Below, one piece after another: positions 35,745-47,200 of a stretch of DNA of 64,000 nucleotides (its first letter is position 1; every line of letters begins with the position of its first letter). The position numbers and the translations under genes were made by a program. The notes beneath the pieces were generated by a model, which did not search any database, was not told the origin of the DNA, and was given only the letters and a program-made list of their open reading frames with translations. This DNA is from Micromussa lordhowensis (Eukaryota; Cnidaria; Anthozoa; Scleractinia; Lobophylliidae), in contig OZ026598.1 of NCBI GenBank assembly GCA_964020085.1, positions 21,384,129 through 21,448,128 on the forward strand, in the 5' to 3' direction.

Positions 35745-36300
35745 AAGAAGGGGATTCAGATCAAAGATAAAAATATTTTAAACGCAAACTTAAAACATTT
35801 CTTTTTAAGCGAGCTTATGAATCGTGATGTTTTTAATTGTTAGCGTCAGGAGCCCATCACTAGGAGCTTGCAACTCCAATACTAAGCCTATGTCACGGCA
35901 TTTTAACAGACCGGTCTATTTTTAGACTTCTTTTGGCGCAAAATAGGTCAGTTCCGTTCTACACGAGGGCGCATCGGTAAGGGAAACAATGGCGGCTTTT
36001 CCTTTTAATCTTCCAGTGAAAATGCCGACGTCAATTAAAGAATCAAGTCCGCGCTTATGATTTGTCACTGTTGTCCCTGTGGGAGTCTGAATTCGCAGTA
36101 AATTCAAGCTAAAAATAGACAGGTCTGTGAAAACGCCGTGACAGGAATATGGGGTAGTTGCTGGCTCCTAGTGATGGGCTCCTGTTAGCGTCTAGTTTTG
36201 ATGTCAGTTTCTTGTGCTTATTTTTATTTTTTATTTTTATCTACCACTTGTAAACAGCGCCTTTGAATCTTGTAGAAAAGGCGCTATATAAATGGATAAT
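35745..36300 (+). mobile_element. LINE (CR1/L2-like) 3' end, interrupted by a MITE
   Basis: The plus-strand translation at 35779-35820 reads RKLKTFLFKRAYE, a usual C-terminal phrase of these ORF2 proteins. The 3' UTR after the insertion ends TTGTAGAAAAGGCGCTATAT then AAATGGATAATTATTATTAT, the hairpin-plus-tail form of CR1/L2 3' ends. The hairpin is formed by GCGCCTTT and AAAAGGCGC. The 336-bp MITE 35848-36183 sits in it. Confidence 0.65.
35848..36183. mobile_element. 336-bp MITE with long TIRs and 9-bp target duplication
   Basis: The left end AGGAGCCCATCACTAGGAGC is the exact reverse complement of the right end. The inverted similarity continues inside (GTCACGGCATTTTAACAGAC with GTCTGTGAAAACGCCGTGAC). 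Both flanks are GTTAGCGTC (35839-35847 and 36184-36192). A 9-bp duplication with long TIRs is typical of Mutator-like elements. No transposase. Confidence 0.85.
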
Positions 36301-37930
36301 TATTATTATAAAAATAAGTGTCTTTTAAATGGAGCGATTCTAGCGCAGTAGAGTAAGCAAATTAATTCTGTCACTGCCGTTGCTAAAGAGCGGCATACCG
36401 CATTTGCACTCGTCCCATTCTCCCTCGCGGGCATCAGGTGAAATTGTATCGTTTAATTAGTTTGTGAACTTTTGCTTGGTCTACCGTCAACTGTTTGTTT
36501 AAGTACGGTCATGTACGCCGAGAAAGCGGCGAAAAGCTGAAAATGAAGACGGAGAAGATAACTAATCCGAGGTATAAGTCAAACAGACTGTTTCTCTGAG
36601 GAAATTGGAAATGGCATAATAATCAAAACAGTTCCGTGGATTCTGAACTTGTTGGTCCCAGCTGTATCTCCCGATGACAGATGCAATAAATATCGGCTTG
36701 CAAAGACATTAACCGAGGAATGGCTTGCACGAAGAAAAAATATGCAGTAAGTATCTTTCGTTTATTTCTTCTCCGGTAGAAGAGCTCAAGGAAAATTCTC
36801 TCAAAAAGAAAAACACTTTCTAAAAGTGCATATTTTGGGTGATCCATATTATTTCTATTGTTTTTCTTTGCAACCTTTCGGAGTTAAAAAGGTTGATGTC
36901 TTTCCTGACATAATAGGACAGGACAGTGAGTGGATATATATGACACCATGTACATTATATATTCTGATTACTTCTACGATGCTTTAACGATTCCACAAGA
37001 AATGGACTTGAACGGCGATCAAATTAACTGATTTTTCCGCCGAGAAAGGAAGGGAGAAAAAATAATATATATACTTTTAAATCATTAACAAATATGTACA
37101 GGCATATAGCTTTCTCAAAAGAATTATTTCTTGTTATCAGCACATGCTGATGGCTTTGTGATATAAAACGCTGTTTAATAGAAGTATCTTTTTTTGTATT
37201 CAAATATAAAAAATCTCAGCACGTTATAAACTCGTGTATTGTGCACGCGTGTATACAGTTACATGAAAGACATGGCGGGATACCTTTCTTTTGAATAATG
37301 GTAGCTAATGGTGGAGATAACCGCTACGTAAGCCAGATCCCACAGAGCGGAAATTGAACGGCTCCTTTGTGATGCAAAACTCAAGCAAATACTACAAGCG
37401 CTTTCATCTATTCATCGCCCTTCAGTCACATAAATTACTTCAAGAAGTATTGTTTTATTTGAAGAAACGTAAGAGATTTCCGTCATAGTGAAGAGAAACG
37501 AATGCAAACAGAGATTGTTTTCAGCGCTACATGCTAATCATTCAAGTCAATGTACTTTGGCTATTGATGAAATGTTTTGCAACATGTAATCTCGATCTAA
37601 CGGGCATCGATCGAATTAGATGCCTTTTGTACGCGAAAACTTGAATTAATAATAAAGAAAAAAAACAAATGGAATTAAAACGTGGAAACAGGGAAGAACG
37701 TCATCCAATTTTTCTCGAATTGCTGTTCATTTCCTCCTGACATTTAAATTGTTTTGAAATAAACATGAATTTCCTAAAAATATTGATAAACCAAGAGAAA
37801 GATAGCTAAAAAGTTTATTGCGTTCTCTTCACGCTGAGTAAATAACAAAGAAAAGTGTTTGCGATTGCGTAAGGCCTTCCGGGCTGTGGCTACTTATTTA
37901 AAAATATGATGTAAGAACATCTTTAGCTGA
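36301..37930. other. intergenic, nothing recognised
   Basis: No exon, RNA gene or repeat boundary is supported. AT-rich with scattered short open frames. Confidence 0.35.
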
Positions 37931-37944
37931 AGTGCTTTTGGAAA

Positions 37945-38300
37945 TGAAGACTCCGTCCACACTACGGCATAGAAAATTGAAAAAGGCGTTTTTTTTCCCT
38001 GAAAACGCATCAAATGTTTTTCCATCCACCCTATGCCTGAGATATTTAAAAGCAACAATCATCGGTCATTTTGGATTTGTGTTTGAAGAAAACTCGGACG
38101 GGGGAAATCACAAGATTACCGAGACGTTATCGTTTTCGAAAAGCTCCGTTTCCAAAGTGTTTTCCGTCCACACTAAAACGCAAAGCTGACTTTTTTCAAT
38201 TTCTTACGGTTTGATAAGCGTTTTCGAAAAGCTCCGTTTCCCTGACAGATTAGTGTGGACAGCCTAAGCGTCGAAATAAAGCTGCGTTTCCAAATTTCTC
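37945..38300. repeat. MITE-like repeat with GTCCACACTA ends
   Basis: CTCCGTCCACACTACGGCAT on the left and AGATTAGTGTGGACAGCC on the right are inverted. TTTTCGAAAAGCTCCGTTTC occurs twice inside (about 38132 and 38221), as does the CCGTCCACACTA phrase (about 37952 and 38164). This suggests two adjacent or nested copies. No coding capacity. Confidence 0.5.
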
Positions 38301-38762
38301 CTGCGTGGTGTGGAGGAGGCATGGGAGGAACCTGAGCTGATATGGTCACAATAGACTGATTTGGTGAGATAACACTAACTTCACGAAAACAAAATTTCAA
38401 AAGGCTTTGAAGTGCTGTCTGGGGGAAGCGCAATCTGAGTGTGTAAAGAGGTTTAAAATGTTCAAACGGACAATCTATATGTAATGACTAATGATTCAAC
38501 ACAGGCCGGTTGAGATGAATGGCAATTTATTAACTTAACCAAAAGTTATCCAACTTTAATCTACGCATGTCTAGAACACAATACACCGTAAACTAAGTCA
38601 GTTTTATAAGTAGAATTCTAATTGTTTACTAATACAAATGCTGCAGTCTGATTGGCTGCGTTATCGTGCACTACCCGCCATAAGTGTTCACAATCTCTTG
38701 GTGTACAATGGCTATAGGTCGTCTAGAAAATGGCGACGTTTTCTCGTTTTTCCGAAATCTCG

Positions 38763-39125
38763 GAAGGAAAAAAACACCCTTAATTTTAGTTTTAAGTGCT
38801 TATAACTCAAAAACGAGCTCGGTGACCTCAATTTTTTATAATCGAAATGTAGTAAGCAAGATAAGATGCAACTTTTTGCAAAGTTTAAAAAAATTCTGCA
38901 AGGAGGTTCAGAGCCACCTTAAATTTTCGAAAATTAAGGCTGTTTTTAGCACGTCATATTGTTGCTATGGTAAACTATTGAGCCACAAAATTGACAGCAA
39001 AATGTTCACCAATGATTGGACAGTTTTTTGATCCCATGATTTTGGCATCAACCGATATAGAGTGGGTATAATGACCCATCAAAATATAACTCTTAAAAAG
39101 TAGTGGAAACTGTTTGCAGCCACCT
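38763..39125 (+). repeat. dispersed repeat family X, copy 3 (longest)
   Basis: Runs from AAAACACCCTTAATTTTAGT to AGTGGAAACTGTTTGCAGCC and includes all blocks found piecemeal at 950-1400 and 5168-5369. The GTTGCTATGGTAAA palindrome is at 38961-38974. No open frame of interest. Confidence 0.6.
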
Positions 39126-40061
39126 TAATGGAAATTTCGGTTAGATTTTATAAGGTGATAGTGGATGACTCATAGAATTATCGACCTCATAAACTAATTG
39201 TTAATTAGTGTAAAGTGGATAGAGGATGTCCAAATAATGGCAACGGCGTTTCTCGTATTGTTTTCTCCGATGCTTCGAGGAGGATTTAAAAATATTACTG
39301 TACAGCTTAATTCCTAAGAACACTAGAAAAAAGGAAATTGACTATAATGAAGCTTTAAGATATCACTATTTTCAATGTAGCGATGAGCGCGTGGAAACAG
39401 CTGCAAGTTTCAAACAACAATTCGTTCCACGCGCGCGATTATGCCAAAGCGTGAAGTTGAATTCTGCTTTTAATATGCAGACAACTAAATAGAGATCGTT
39501 ATTTTAAAAACATTATTTTGAATTCTATTAAAACAATTAAATTATTCGTGCTTGGCTTTCAATTTTCCGTTTGTTGGACAAAGTAATTACAAAACCAATC
39601 AGTACGAAGGTAAAGGCTTGATCAGCTAAAGATCAGTCCAAATATGTCGCCTTTTTTCAACCAATCGTCCTGTTGTTAGCCGTAGAATGAAAAGAACTGC
39701 CGCCCTCTGCGATTACCAAAGAAATACATTAGATAGCAGAGCGACCTTTAAGAAGGAACAAGCTAACAGGAGATAAATAACGTCATGTTGCCTTTGCTCA
39801 TAGCCTTTGGCAAAATTGTACGAGACTTCGATCGTTCCTTCTTCTCATATCGTAAATGATATCGATTCCTAAGTGTATCTTGAAGATGGCTTCAACCAAA
39901 GTCTCAAATTGTTTGAATATTGTCGGCTCCTATTTTTATGTTGTAGTGTCTACTTTGCGGTACTCCAAAAGTCGTCATAAGCCAGTCTCACAACAAGATT
40001 ATCTCCAACTATCTTAACAGTAAATAATTAAGATTTTTTTTTGATAAGTACGGCTGGTACT

Positions 40062-40638
40062 GTAAGATAATGGTTTGACACTGACTAGTTTTTTGATGTT
40101 CGTTCAAGACGTTTCGGCTGGTGCTTAAGCCTTCATCAGTTGGAAAAATAACGTTAGCACGCGTGATTCAAAAACAGCACGTCGAGCGCGCGCTGAGGAA
40201 ACATTCCGCGTGAAGTTTCTTGAAAAACGTAGCGCGAGACTAAAGTTATGCGCGTGCCAGAGACTTGTAAACTTCTGGGACGGCGATGTGGTCATTTCCA
40301 GATTGTGGATCCCTTATAGAAAACCAGGCTTCCAAGAAGAGGCGTTCATGGAAATTAGCCTCATGTCCAACAACTCTGGCACTTCCAAAATCCATTATGT
40401 GGTTGTTTTCGTGGACATGGCAGGAGATCTTGGAGTCATGGTCAAACGTAGCAACAGCCCTTTTGTGTTCTGTAATCCGGGTTCTCAGTGGTCGTTCAGT
40501 TTGACCGTAGTATACAAAACTGCAGTTGGTGCAACTGATTTTGTACACTATGCCAGATTGTGGCCGGTCTACCTTTTCCTGTGCTTTCGGTCGAGGGAAC
40601 AAACTGTTCACAGTTCGCAATGGTTTGAAGGCGACCTT
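40062..40638. repeat. left (3') inverted terminal repeat of the Penelope-like element
   Basis: Includes the last 131 codons of the RT/endonuclease gene (40246-40638, minus strand) and its 3' flank. The mirror copy is 42399-42975. The hammerhead-like core is at 40108-40139. Confidence 0.88.
40108..40139 (-). ncRNA. hammerhead-ribozyme-like core, sense copy
   Basis: In element sense it reads CTGATGA, then a possible stem II GGCT...AGCC, then GAAAC-GTC. That is the order of conserved hammerhead core boxes, and hammerheads are known in Penelope-like terminal repeats. There is one extra A before stem II and I could not find a good stem III or cleavage triplet, so activity is doubtful. Confidence 0.4.
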
Positions 40639-42309
40639 GATTTGTTGCTTCCTTAAGATTCGACCAATCCTTTCAGAAATGCCCTGCACATAGGGTAGTA
40701 CCACGAAGCCACTGGACGGTTGATCGGCGGGGGGTTTTGACAGCGATCTTTCACAGCTATTGATGAAGGATGTAGGATAATTGTTGTCACGCAGTACAGC
40801 CTTGACCCTTCTCTTTTCTTCGCGTTTCCCTTTCTGTGTTGATGGTATGTTCTGTGCTCTGCGTAGCAAGGTGCTGACTACAGATCTCTTATGGCACATG
40901 GGGTGGTGAGAATTGAAATCGAGATAGCGGTCTGTGTGCGTTGGTTTTCTGTAGACATTCACTTCAAGCTGCGTACCCCTCCTTATGGTGATGGTGTCAA
41001 GAAAAGGTAGTCCCTGTCCATTGGTGTCCTCAAGTTCTTGGGTGAACTGTATGTTGGTGTTAATTGAATTGAGATGTTGGTGAAACTCATCCACTTGGTC
41101 CTTTCGAAGACACGCGTGGCTGTCGTCAACGTAACGGAACCACCACTTAGGGGGGTGAGAAGCTGTGGCAATGGCTGTTTCCTCAATCTCTTCCATTACG
41201 AGGTCAGCTATAACGGGACTGATTGGAGAACCCATCGCACATCCAAAGATTTGTTTGTAATGGGTGTTGTCGTGTTTGAAGTAGTTGTGATTGAGAACAA
41301 ATTCTAACAACCTCATGATGTTGCTGATGGACATATTTGTGCGTTCCGCTAGATCCTGATCTTGTTGGAGTCTCTGGTTGGTGATGGTTAGAGCTAGATC
41401 CACGGGAATGGAAGTGAATAAAGATTTAACGTCAAAAGAAACCATGACTTCGTCACTGGCGACAGAATGTTGCTGGATCTTTTGAGCAAAATCTGCGCTG
41501 TTTTTGACAGAGAAGCGGTTTCTCCGAAGAGGGGACAGAATTGAAACCAGATGTTTGGATACGGCGTACGTGGGGCTACCTATGCTGCTGGTAATGGGTC
41601 TGAGTGGTCTTTCAGGCTTATGAATTTTTGGAAGACCATAAAACGACGCTGGTGTTGAATTGCTGCAATGTAGTTTTCTGTACAATGCCGGTCCAATTTG
41701 TGTTCCGTTGTCATTCTTTTCCTCTTTGATGTTAAGTAAAAGTTTGTTTAGATCTTTTTCGACGCTTGATGTTGGATTTGATCTTTTGTCTGTGATTTTC
41801 AAATAAGTGTTTGTATCGTTTAATAAAACAGATACTTTTTCTTGGTATTCATCTTTATCCATTACAACTACGGATCTCCCTTTGTCGGCAGGAACAATTG
41901 TTACCTCCTCATTGTTTGTCAGGTCATGCAATGCCCTTTCCTCTCCTCTTGTTATGTTAACCGTTGCGGGCAAGTTGCAAGTTTTCAAGGTGCTAGCGAC
42001 TGAAACACGTATCGTGTCTTTGGCTGATTGACTCAGATTGTGAATACCCGTTTCAATGGAGGAGAGTATTTTTGAAACAGGAACTTTGTTTGGAGTGATA
42101 GAGAAATTCAGTCCTTTCCTAAGGGCGGTAATCTCAACAGGAGTCAAATCCCGTTTAGATATGTTGACAACCCATTTCTCCTGGTCAACCACGGTTGATC
42201 GTTGCGTTTTTTTGCCTGTTAGCTTGTTGATTTTTCTCGTGTGTGTTTCTGCTAACCGTTCTGAAATTGTTTCAGCTGTTTGCCTCACAACATTTTGGAG
42301 AGCGAGCAT
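40246..42309 (-). CDS. Penelope-like reverse transcriptase with GIY-YIG endonuclease (687 aa)
   Basis: The protein copies element RNA into DNA and nicks the target. Visible RT motifs in order are TIVPADKGRSVVVMD, FYGLPKIHKP, VSFDVKSLFTSIPV, GCAMGSPISPVIADLVMEE and the catalytic RYVDDS, followed by LPFLDTIT and VYRKPTHTDRYL. The last 120 residues hold a GIY-YIG endonuclease: GIVYKISC, FVYYGQTERPLRTRITEH and NHIMDFGSARVVGHEANFHER. RT plus C-terminal GIY-YIG is the mark of endonuclease-bearing Penelope-like elements. ATG at 42309 is the first in frame. The frame stays open upstream without another ATG until a TGA inside the right terminal repeat (about 42410), adding a coiled-coil-like KLQAKIQELTQNL stretch, so a non-AUG start is possible. 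No stops or shifts; probably functional. Confidence 0.92.
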   Translation of the reverse strand: MLALQNVVRQTAETISERLAETHTRKINKLTGKKTQRSTVVDQEKWVVNISKRDLTPVEITALRKGLNFSITPNKVPVSKILSSIETGIHNLSQSAKDTIRVSVASTLKTCNLPATVNITRGEERALHDLTNNEEVTIVPADKGRSVVVMDKDEYQEKVSVLLNDTNTYLKITDKRSNPTSSVEKDLNKLLLNIKEEKNDNGTQIGPALYRKLHCSNSTPASFYGLPKIHKPERPLRPITSSIGSPTYAVSKHLVSILSPLRRNRFSVKNSADFAQKIQQHSVASDEVMVSFDVKSLFTSIPVDLALTITNQRLQQDQDLAERTNMSISNIMRLLEFVLNHNYFKHDNTHYKQIFGCAMGSPISPVIADLVMEEIEETAIATASHPPKWWFRYVDDSHACLRKDQVDEFHQHLNSINTNIQFTQELEDTNGQGLPFLDTITIRRGTQLEVNVYRKPTHTDRYLDFNSHHPMCHKRSVVSTLLRRAQNIPSTQKGKREEKRRVKAVLRDNNYPTSFINSCERSLSKPPADQPSSGFVVLPYVQGISERIGRILRKQQIKVAFKPLRTVNSLFPRPKAQEKVDRPQSGIVYKISCTNCSFVYYGQTERPLRTRITEHKRAVATFDHDSKISCHVHENNHIMDFGSARVVGHEANFHERLFLEAWFSIRDPQSGNDHIAVPEVYKSLARA

Positions 42310-42398
42310 ATTCTCACGAGAAAGGTGGTTTTCAAGGTTTTGCGTGAGCTCTTGTATCTTCGCCTGTAACTTGCGTATGCTCTGGTGACATTCTGTTG

Positions 42399-42975
42399 AA
42401 GGTCGCCTTCAAACCATTGCGAACTGTGAACAGTTTGTTCCCTCGACCGAAAGCACAGGAAAAGGTAGACCGGCCACAATCTGGCATAGTGTACAAAATC
42501 AGTTGCACCAACTGCAGTTTTGTATACTACGGTCAAACTGAACGACCACTGAGAACCCGGATTACAGAACACAAAAGGGCTGTTGCTACGTTTGACCATG
42601 ACTCCAAGATCTCCTGCCATGTCCACGAAAACAACCACATAATGGATTTTGGAAGTGCCAGAGTTGTTGGACATGAGGCTAATTTCCATGAACGCCTCTT
42701 CTTGGAAGCCTGGTTTTCTATAAGGGATCCACAATCTGGAAATGACCACATCGCCGTCCCAGAAGTTTACAAGTCTCTGGCACGCGCATAACTTTAGTCT
42801 CGCGCTACGTTTTTCAAGAAACTTCACGCGGAATGTTTCCTCAGCGCGCGCTCGACGTGCTGTTTTTGAATCACGCGTGCTAACGTTATTTTTCCAACTG
42901 ATGAAGGCTTAAGCACCAGCCGAAACGTCTTGAACGAACATCAAAAAACTAGTCAGTGTCAAACCATTATCTTAC
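42399..42975. repeat. right (5') inverted terminal repeat of the Penelope-like element
   Basis: Reverse complement of 40062-40638. It carries, on the plus strand, a detached copy of the endonuclease end (open frame 42396-42791, 131 aa), a by-product of the repeat and not a separate gene. The hammerhead-like core on the plus strand is at 42898-42929. Sequence here should include the promoter for the minus-strand gene. Confidence 0.88.
42898..42929 (+). ncRNA. hammerhead-ribozyme-like core, antisense copy
   Basis: Same core as 40108-40139 (CTGATGA ... GCCGAAACGTC), here antisense to the reverse transcriptase gene because the repeats are inverted. Confidence 0.35.
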
Positions 42976-43025
42976 AATGTCAGCTCCTGACTACCACTAC
43001 TCTATTTTTAAATACGGCTGGTACT

Positions 43026-44240
43026 TTGGGCTTGTCATGTCGAAGTTGTAATACATCTTTAGCAAAATGTTGCAAAACAATAAAAATTGAGAAAAACTTG
43101 TCTACATTTATAAATTAACGTTAAAGAATTATTAGAGCGGTTTACACAAGGGTGTCGAAAATAATTCTCGTTTACATTGTTCTCTTTTTGTGATTTGTTT
43201 TTATTCAGAATTTCATGTTTGACTATTGGCAAATTGGTAAATTGTTAACCACATCGCACGTAATAAATAGATTACATAGTAAGAAAGAAAATCTTAACAA
43301 TCCTCGAAAGGTTCATTTAAGAAACAAAAGGTCGCAAGACAGAATATTGAGCACTGTACAGCAAATATTTAAATCGTCGTAAACGGTCCCTTTTTTACAA
43401 ATGAATGACCTTTTTAGCTTGGGCGGTCTATCTTCCCTTTTCAGACCACGTGATATTCCCAAGGGAATTGTTCTATCGTCCATCTGAACATTATTCATCC
43501 GTATACACGGGACCATTTTGAAGTTTCAAAACAAGAATTCTCAAGAGTATCATCACATGGTCTGAACTGGGGCTACAAACTGCTCAAGCTAAAAAGGTCT
43601 GTTAGCTGCATCACTGCTGGATATGAAGTCTAAGAAATCAAATGTTTGGATAAGAGAGGATGAAAGGTAACAGAGGTAATCCTCCAAATAGGTCCTATTC
43701 CCAAGCACATCCCTCTCAAGTAGTTTTTAGACATGGATAATGTTACCACGCGCGCTGAGTGAATGTTTTCGTGGAGAACGAAAATGCAGGTATAGCAGCT
43801 TTGAGCCGTCCATTGATCAAAGCCCGCTTCACGGGATCGACAGTTTCGTTATGTGGTCTACCATCTTCTTGACCAATAATGTAAAAGAGAACCAGGAAAA
43901 TTAACTTAAATGCTCCGGCATTCGTATATTGCGTTTTAGTACGCGCCAGTTTCTCTCAAAACTGGAGTCACGTGTCCCTAGCGAGTAGTAGTGGTAGTGT
44001 TTCAAATAGGTGGAACCTCGGCGTCCATATGTCATTTGGCCTCGGTTTTTCGAGGTTATTGCAGTTTGGTTTTCAGTCGTCATACTACATTCGGAAGTCC
44101 TAAGATTAAAAAGACGGTTAAACGGGTACACTGTGAGCCAGAGTTGTGGTGAAATTAAAGGTATAACAGTTTGATTCAGCTGTGTGTCACGGTCTTACGG
44201 AGCTGTTCTTTAACAACGGTTACAATCCTAGTAACAGCAG
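43026..44240. other. no gene recognised
   Basis: No exon or element is supported here; short open frames lack splice context. Confidence 0.35.
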
Positions 44241-44245
44241 CAAAC

Positions 44246-47200
44246 CATGCTGCACGAAACGTCTCAGCTGATCCTTAAGAGTCGCCCTCTTTAATTATCA
44301 ACTATGGTCATTTGGACGAGAAAAAATGAAACTCCTCAAACTTTCTCAGATCAATGGTCTAGATAAGTGATTCACAAAAATATCAATTTCAATTCGATTC
44401 GTATTTTAGCGCTGTGGCGACCATCTTGGTTTTGCCACTCTGAGAGGGCTTTCAGCGGCCATTTTAGGGCACATTTTTAACAATTTGCAATACAAATAAT
44501 ATGTTATAAATCCGGATAAAAACCCTTTATTCGAGACAAGCAAGGTTTTCTTATTACCTTGAGAGGCTGTTTTTTGGGAATTTGATCAACATCTGATTTT
44601 TTTACAGAATTTTAAATTTCTTCCCTTTCGAACTACTCGTGAAGCGCCATAAAAACGGCGAAATTTAAAGAAAAACATCGCCAAAAGTACATCGCTTGAG
44701 ACCCCCAAACTACACTCCACTTAAAGAGCAATGTCTCACCTGTAACGATATGCAATAAAATTTTGGGGCAGTTAAAACTGTAAAATGTTAGAAGAAGAAG
44801 TTTAAGCTGTGCTTTTGTCAACAAAAACCGTCGTCCTGATTACCACAATAACGTGTAAACAACGATGCACAAAGAATATAATAGACGTATTCGGCTAACG
44901 TGTTTACATCCTCGTTGCCACCCAATTCAGATCACGTGATGATTCATTTGGGAGGGTACAATTAGTAAATTCTCAGCTCCGATTATTGCATTTCTAGCTT
45001 TTTGATTGGCTAAAAAACTGCGACTATGAGCCAATATGTCGGAGTTTTACGTCATGGAAAATAGTGCGCCAAGTTTAAAAATTTTCCGCACGAAGTTTTC
45101 AACTTCAGCCCTCTATAATGGCCGAAATAAAACTCGGCGGCAAAACCCGGTTTGAGAATTTACTAAAACAATTATTCCATTCGCCCTGGTTGGATATGAA
45201 GTGATTATAACTCGCTACGCGCTCGTTGGTTATTTTATCACTTCATGTCCAACTCGGGCTCATGGAATAATTGTTATATATTCCACTTACCTTACGTCAT
45301 GTCGACAACTGGATGTTCCACGATAGCTCATGTTATATTATCAGTAGGTTTCAGCTGCATTTTTGATGATTAGCGTACGAAATCACTCTGAGGCATCACA
45401 ACGGTCAAGCAGATTTGAACTCTCCAAAGCCCGCGTCATGACATCTAGTCTTTCGCCTCATAAGCCACCGTTTACAAGAGGTTTAACAGTTTGCTGAGAT
45501 CCTAACTAACCCAAAAGTCTGCTGACCGCCTTTAAAGTCCTCCTCTTAATAGAGGATTCGCATCAAGAACTCGTTTAAGTTCAGTTCTTTTTCGATCTGT
45601 TGAGCCGTTCCACTTTTGCATCAGAAAAGGAAATGCTCAGAAAACTACTGAAGAACCATTTACAGTATGTTTCATGTTTCACTTGTTCCTGAAAGAGAAA
45701 TTTGACAAGGCTAAAATATGCTATAGCGATAAACGTCTTCCTGATCGCAGGGTATTCACCCGGTCCTGGCTTTCCCGGAGAAAACTAAATTGTAAATGGC
45801 AAACTACATTGTAAATATAGTACGTACCACTTTTGGTACGTTTTTAATAACAAAATTGTCGCAACAGCGCTTTTAGCGTCCCTGACAGCTCTCCTCTGGC
45901 TTAGCCAAAATACAGTCTACATACCTTTTCCTCACAGCCAAAAACTAATCACGTGTGGAATAGGCTTGCCATTTCCATTTCATAACATTAAATGTAGCGG
46001 TAATCACCCGTTTCCAAAAGTTAAAGGAGTTGCTTTCATCCTTTCGAAAACTTACATGATGCACAGACAGTGTGCGCTCGAAAAAGTAGGCACCGCCCTT
46101 AACTTACTGCCCTTCAGTAGTGTTCTGAGCATTTCCTTATCTGATGCAAAAGTGGAACGGCTAAGAAAATATAAGTAGGTTCAATAAAAAGCCGATTACC
46201 ATTGCTTCTTGCGCACTATTTGTCAGGCTGTTGCCTTTCGCAACATTTGATGGCATTTCGGGGAGCGAAAGACACAAGTATAATGCTGAACAAAAAAACA
46301 AGTAAAAGGTTCTTTATTGGAATGCTATCCGTATTTTATTTAAAGTATATTTATTTAAATTATAAATCTCGTCGAAAACTAATGGCTGTCAATGAGCTTA
46401 GGATAGTTGTTTACATATACTTTGCAAAGACACAAAGGGTGTCATGTAAGAAATTCGTGTTAAACGGTACAGAATTCGGGACATATTATAAAATTCTCTG
46501 TTTATTTCTTTAGCCCCGTCTTTAGCTATCTATTCAGGGTAACGAGCGTGGGCTTAGAAATTACTAACAAGGAGGTTCCATAATCTAACCTCAAACCCGT
46601 AAATCAGATACCAAACTGTCGTATTCCAACGTGATGTAAGTACGAAAAGTCCAGAATAAATGTTTACAGCAGTTGGAAAACTGGGGGGGGGGGGGGGTTT
46701 CTGTGTACCGCACTTCCTTTTAATGTTTGGCCTAAATATCCCTTATCCTGTTATCCTGTATCAGTGTATCAGTTTGTGTTTTTTTTTAATACAATGCACG
46801 CACCCCACCTCCACCCATAACAAATAACCTACAAAATGACTCTAATTCAGTTTCCAAGGAGTGGGTCATATTCAAATTATTCCGGGACAGTCAGTTACTA
46901 GTTTAGTCACTGAAATGAGTAAAATTGCTTTAAAGCCGGTTACATTTTCACTTCCTACCCACTCTTCCCTTACCGGTTGGAATGTGCACTTGTCATATGT
47001 AACGCAATCTGCGGAATAATGGCGGGTGCTCAACAGATCGAAACAGAACTGAACTTAAACGAGTTCTTGATGAGAATCCTCTATTAAGAGGAGGATTTTA
47101 AAGGCTGCCAGCAGACGTTTAGGTCAGATGGGATCTCAGGAAACTGTTAAACCTCTTGTAAACGGCGGCTTATGAGGCGAAAGACAAGATGTCATGACTA

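Larger units (their letters stand above)
40049..43025 (-). mobile_element. complete Penelope-like element with 577-bp inverted terminal repeats
   Basis: Flanked by the 13-bp direct repeat TACGGCTGGTACT (40049-40061 and 43013-43025). The left repeat 40062-40638 and right repeat 42399-42975 are reverse complements along their whole 577 bp as far as I compared them. A further 37-bp non-repeated tail (42976-43012) lies between the right repeat and the target duplication, the kind of extension described for Penelope. The single long frame on the minus strand is uninterrupted. The near identity of the repeats and the clean target duplication point to a recent insertion. Confidence 0.88.

Noticed and set aside
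42396..42791. Separate 131-aa GIY-YIG gene on the plus strand
   Set aside because: It is the inverted terminal-repeat copy of the end of the 687-aa gene and lacks the rest of the protein.
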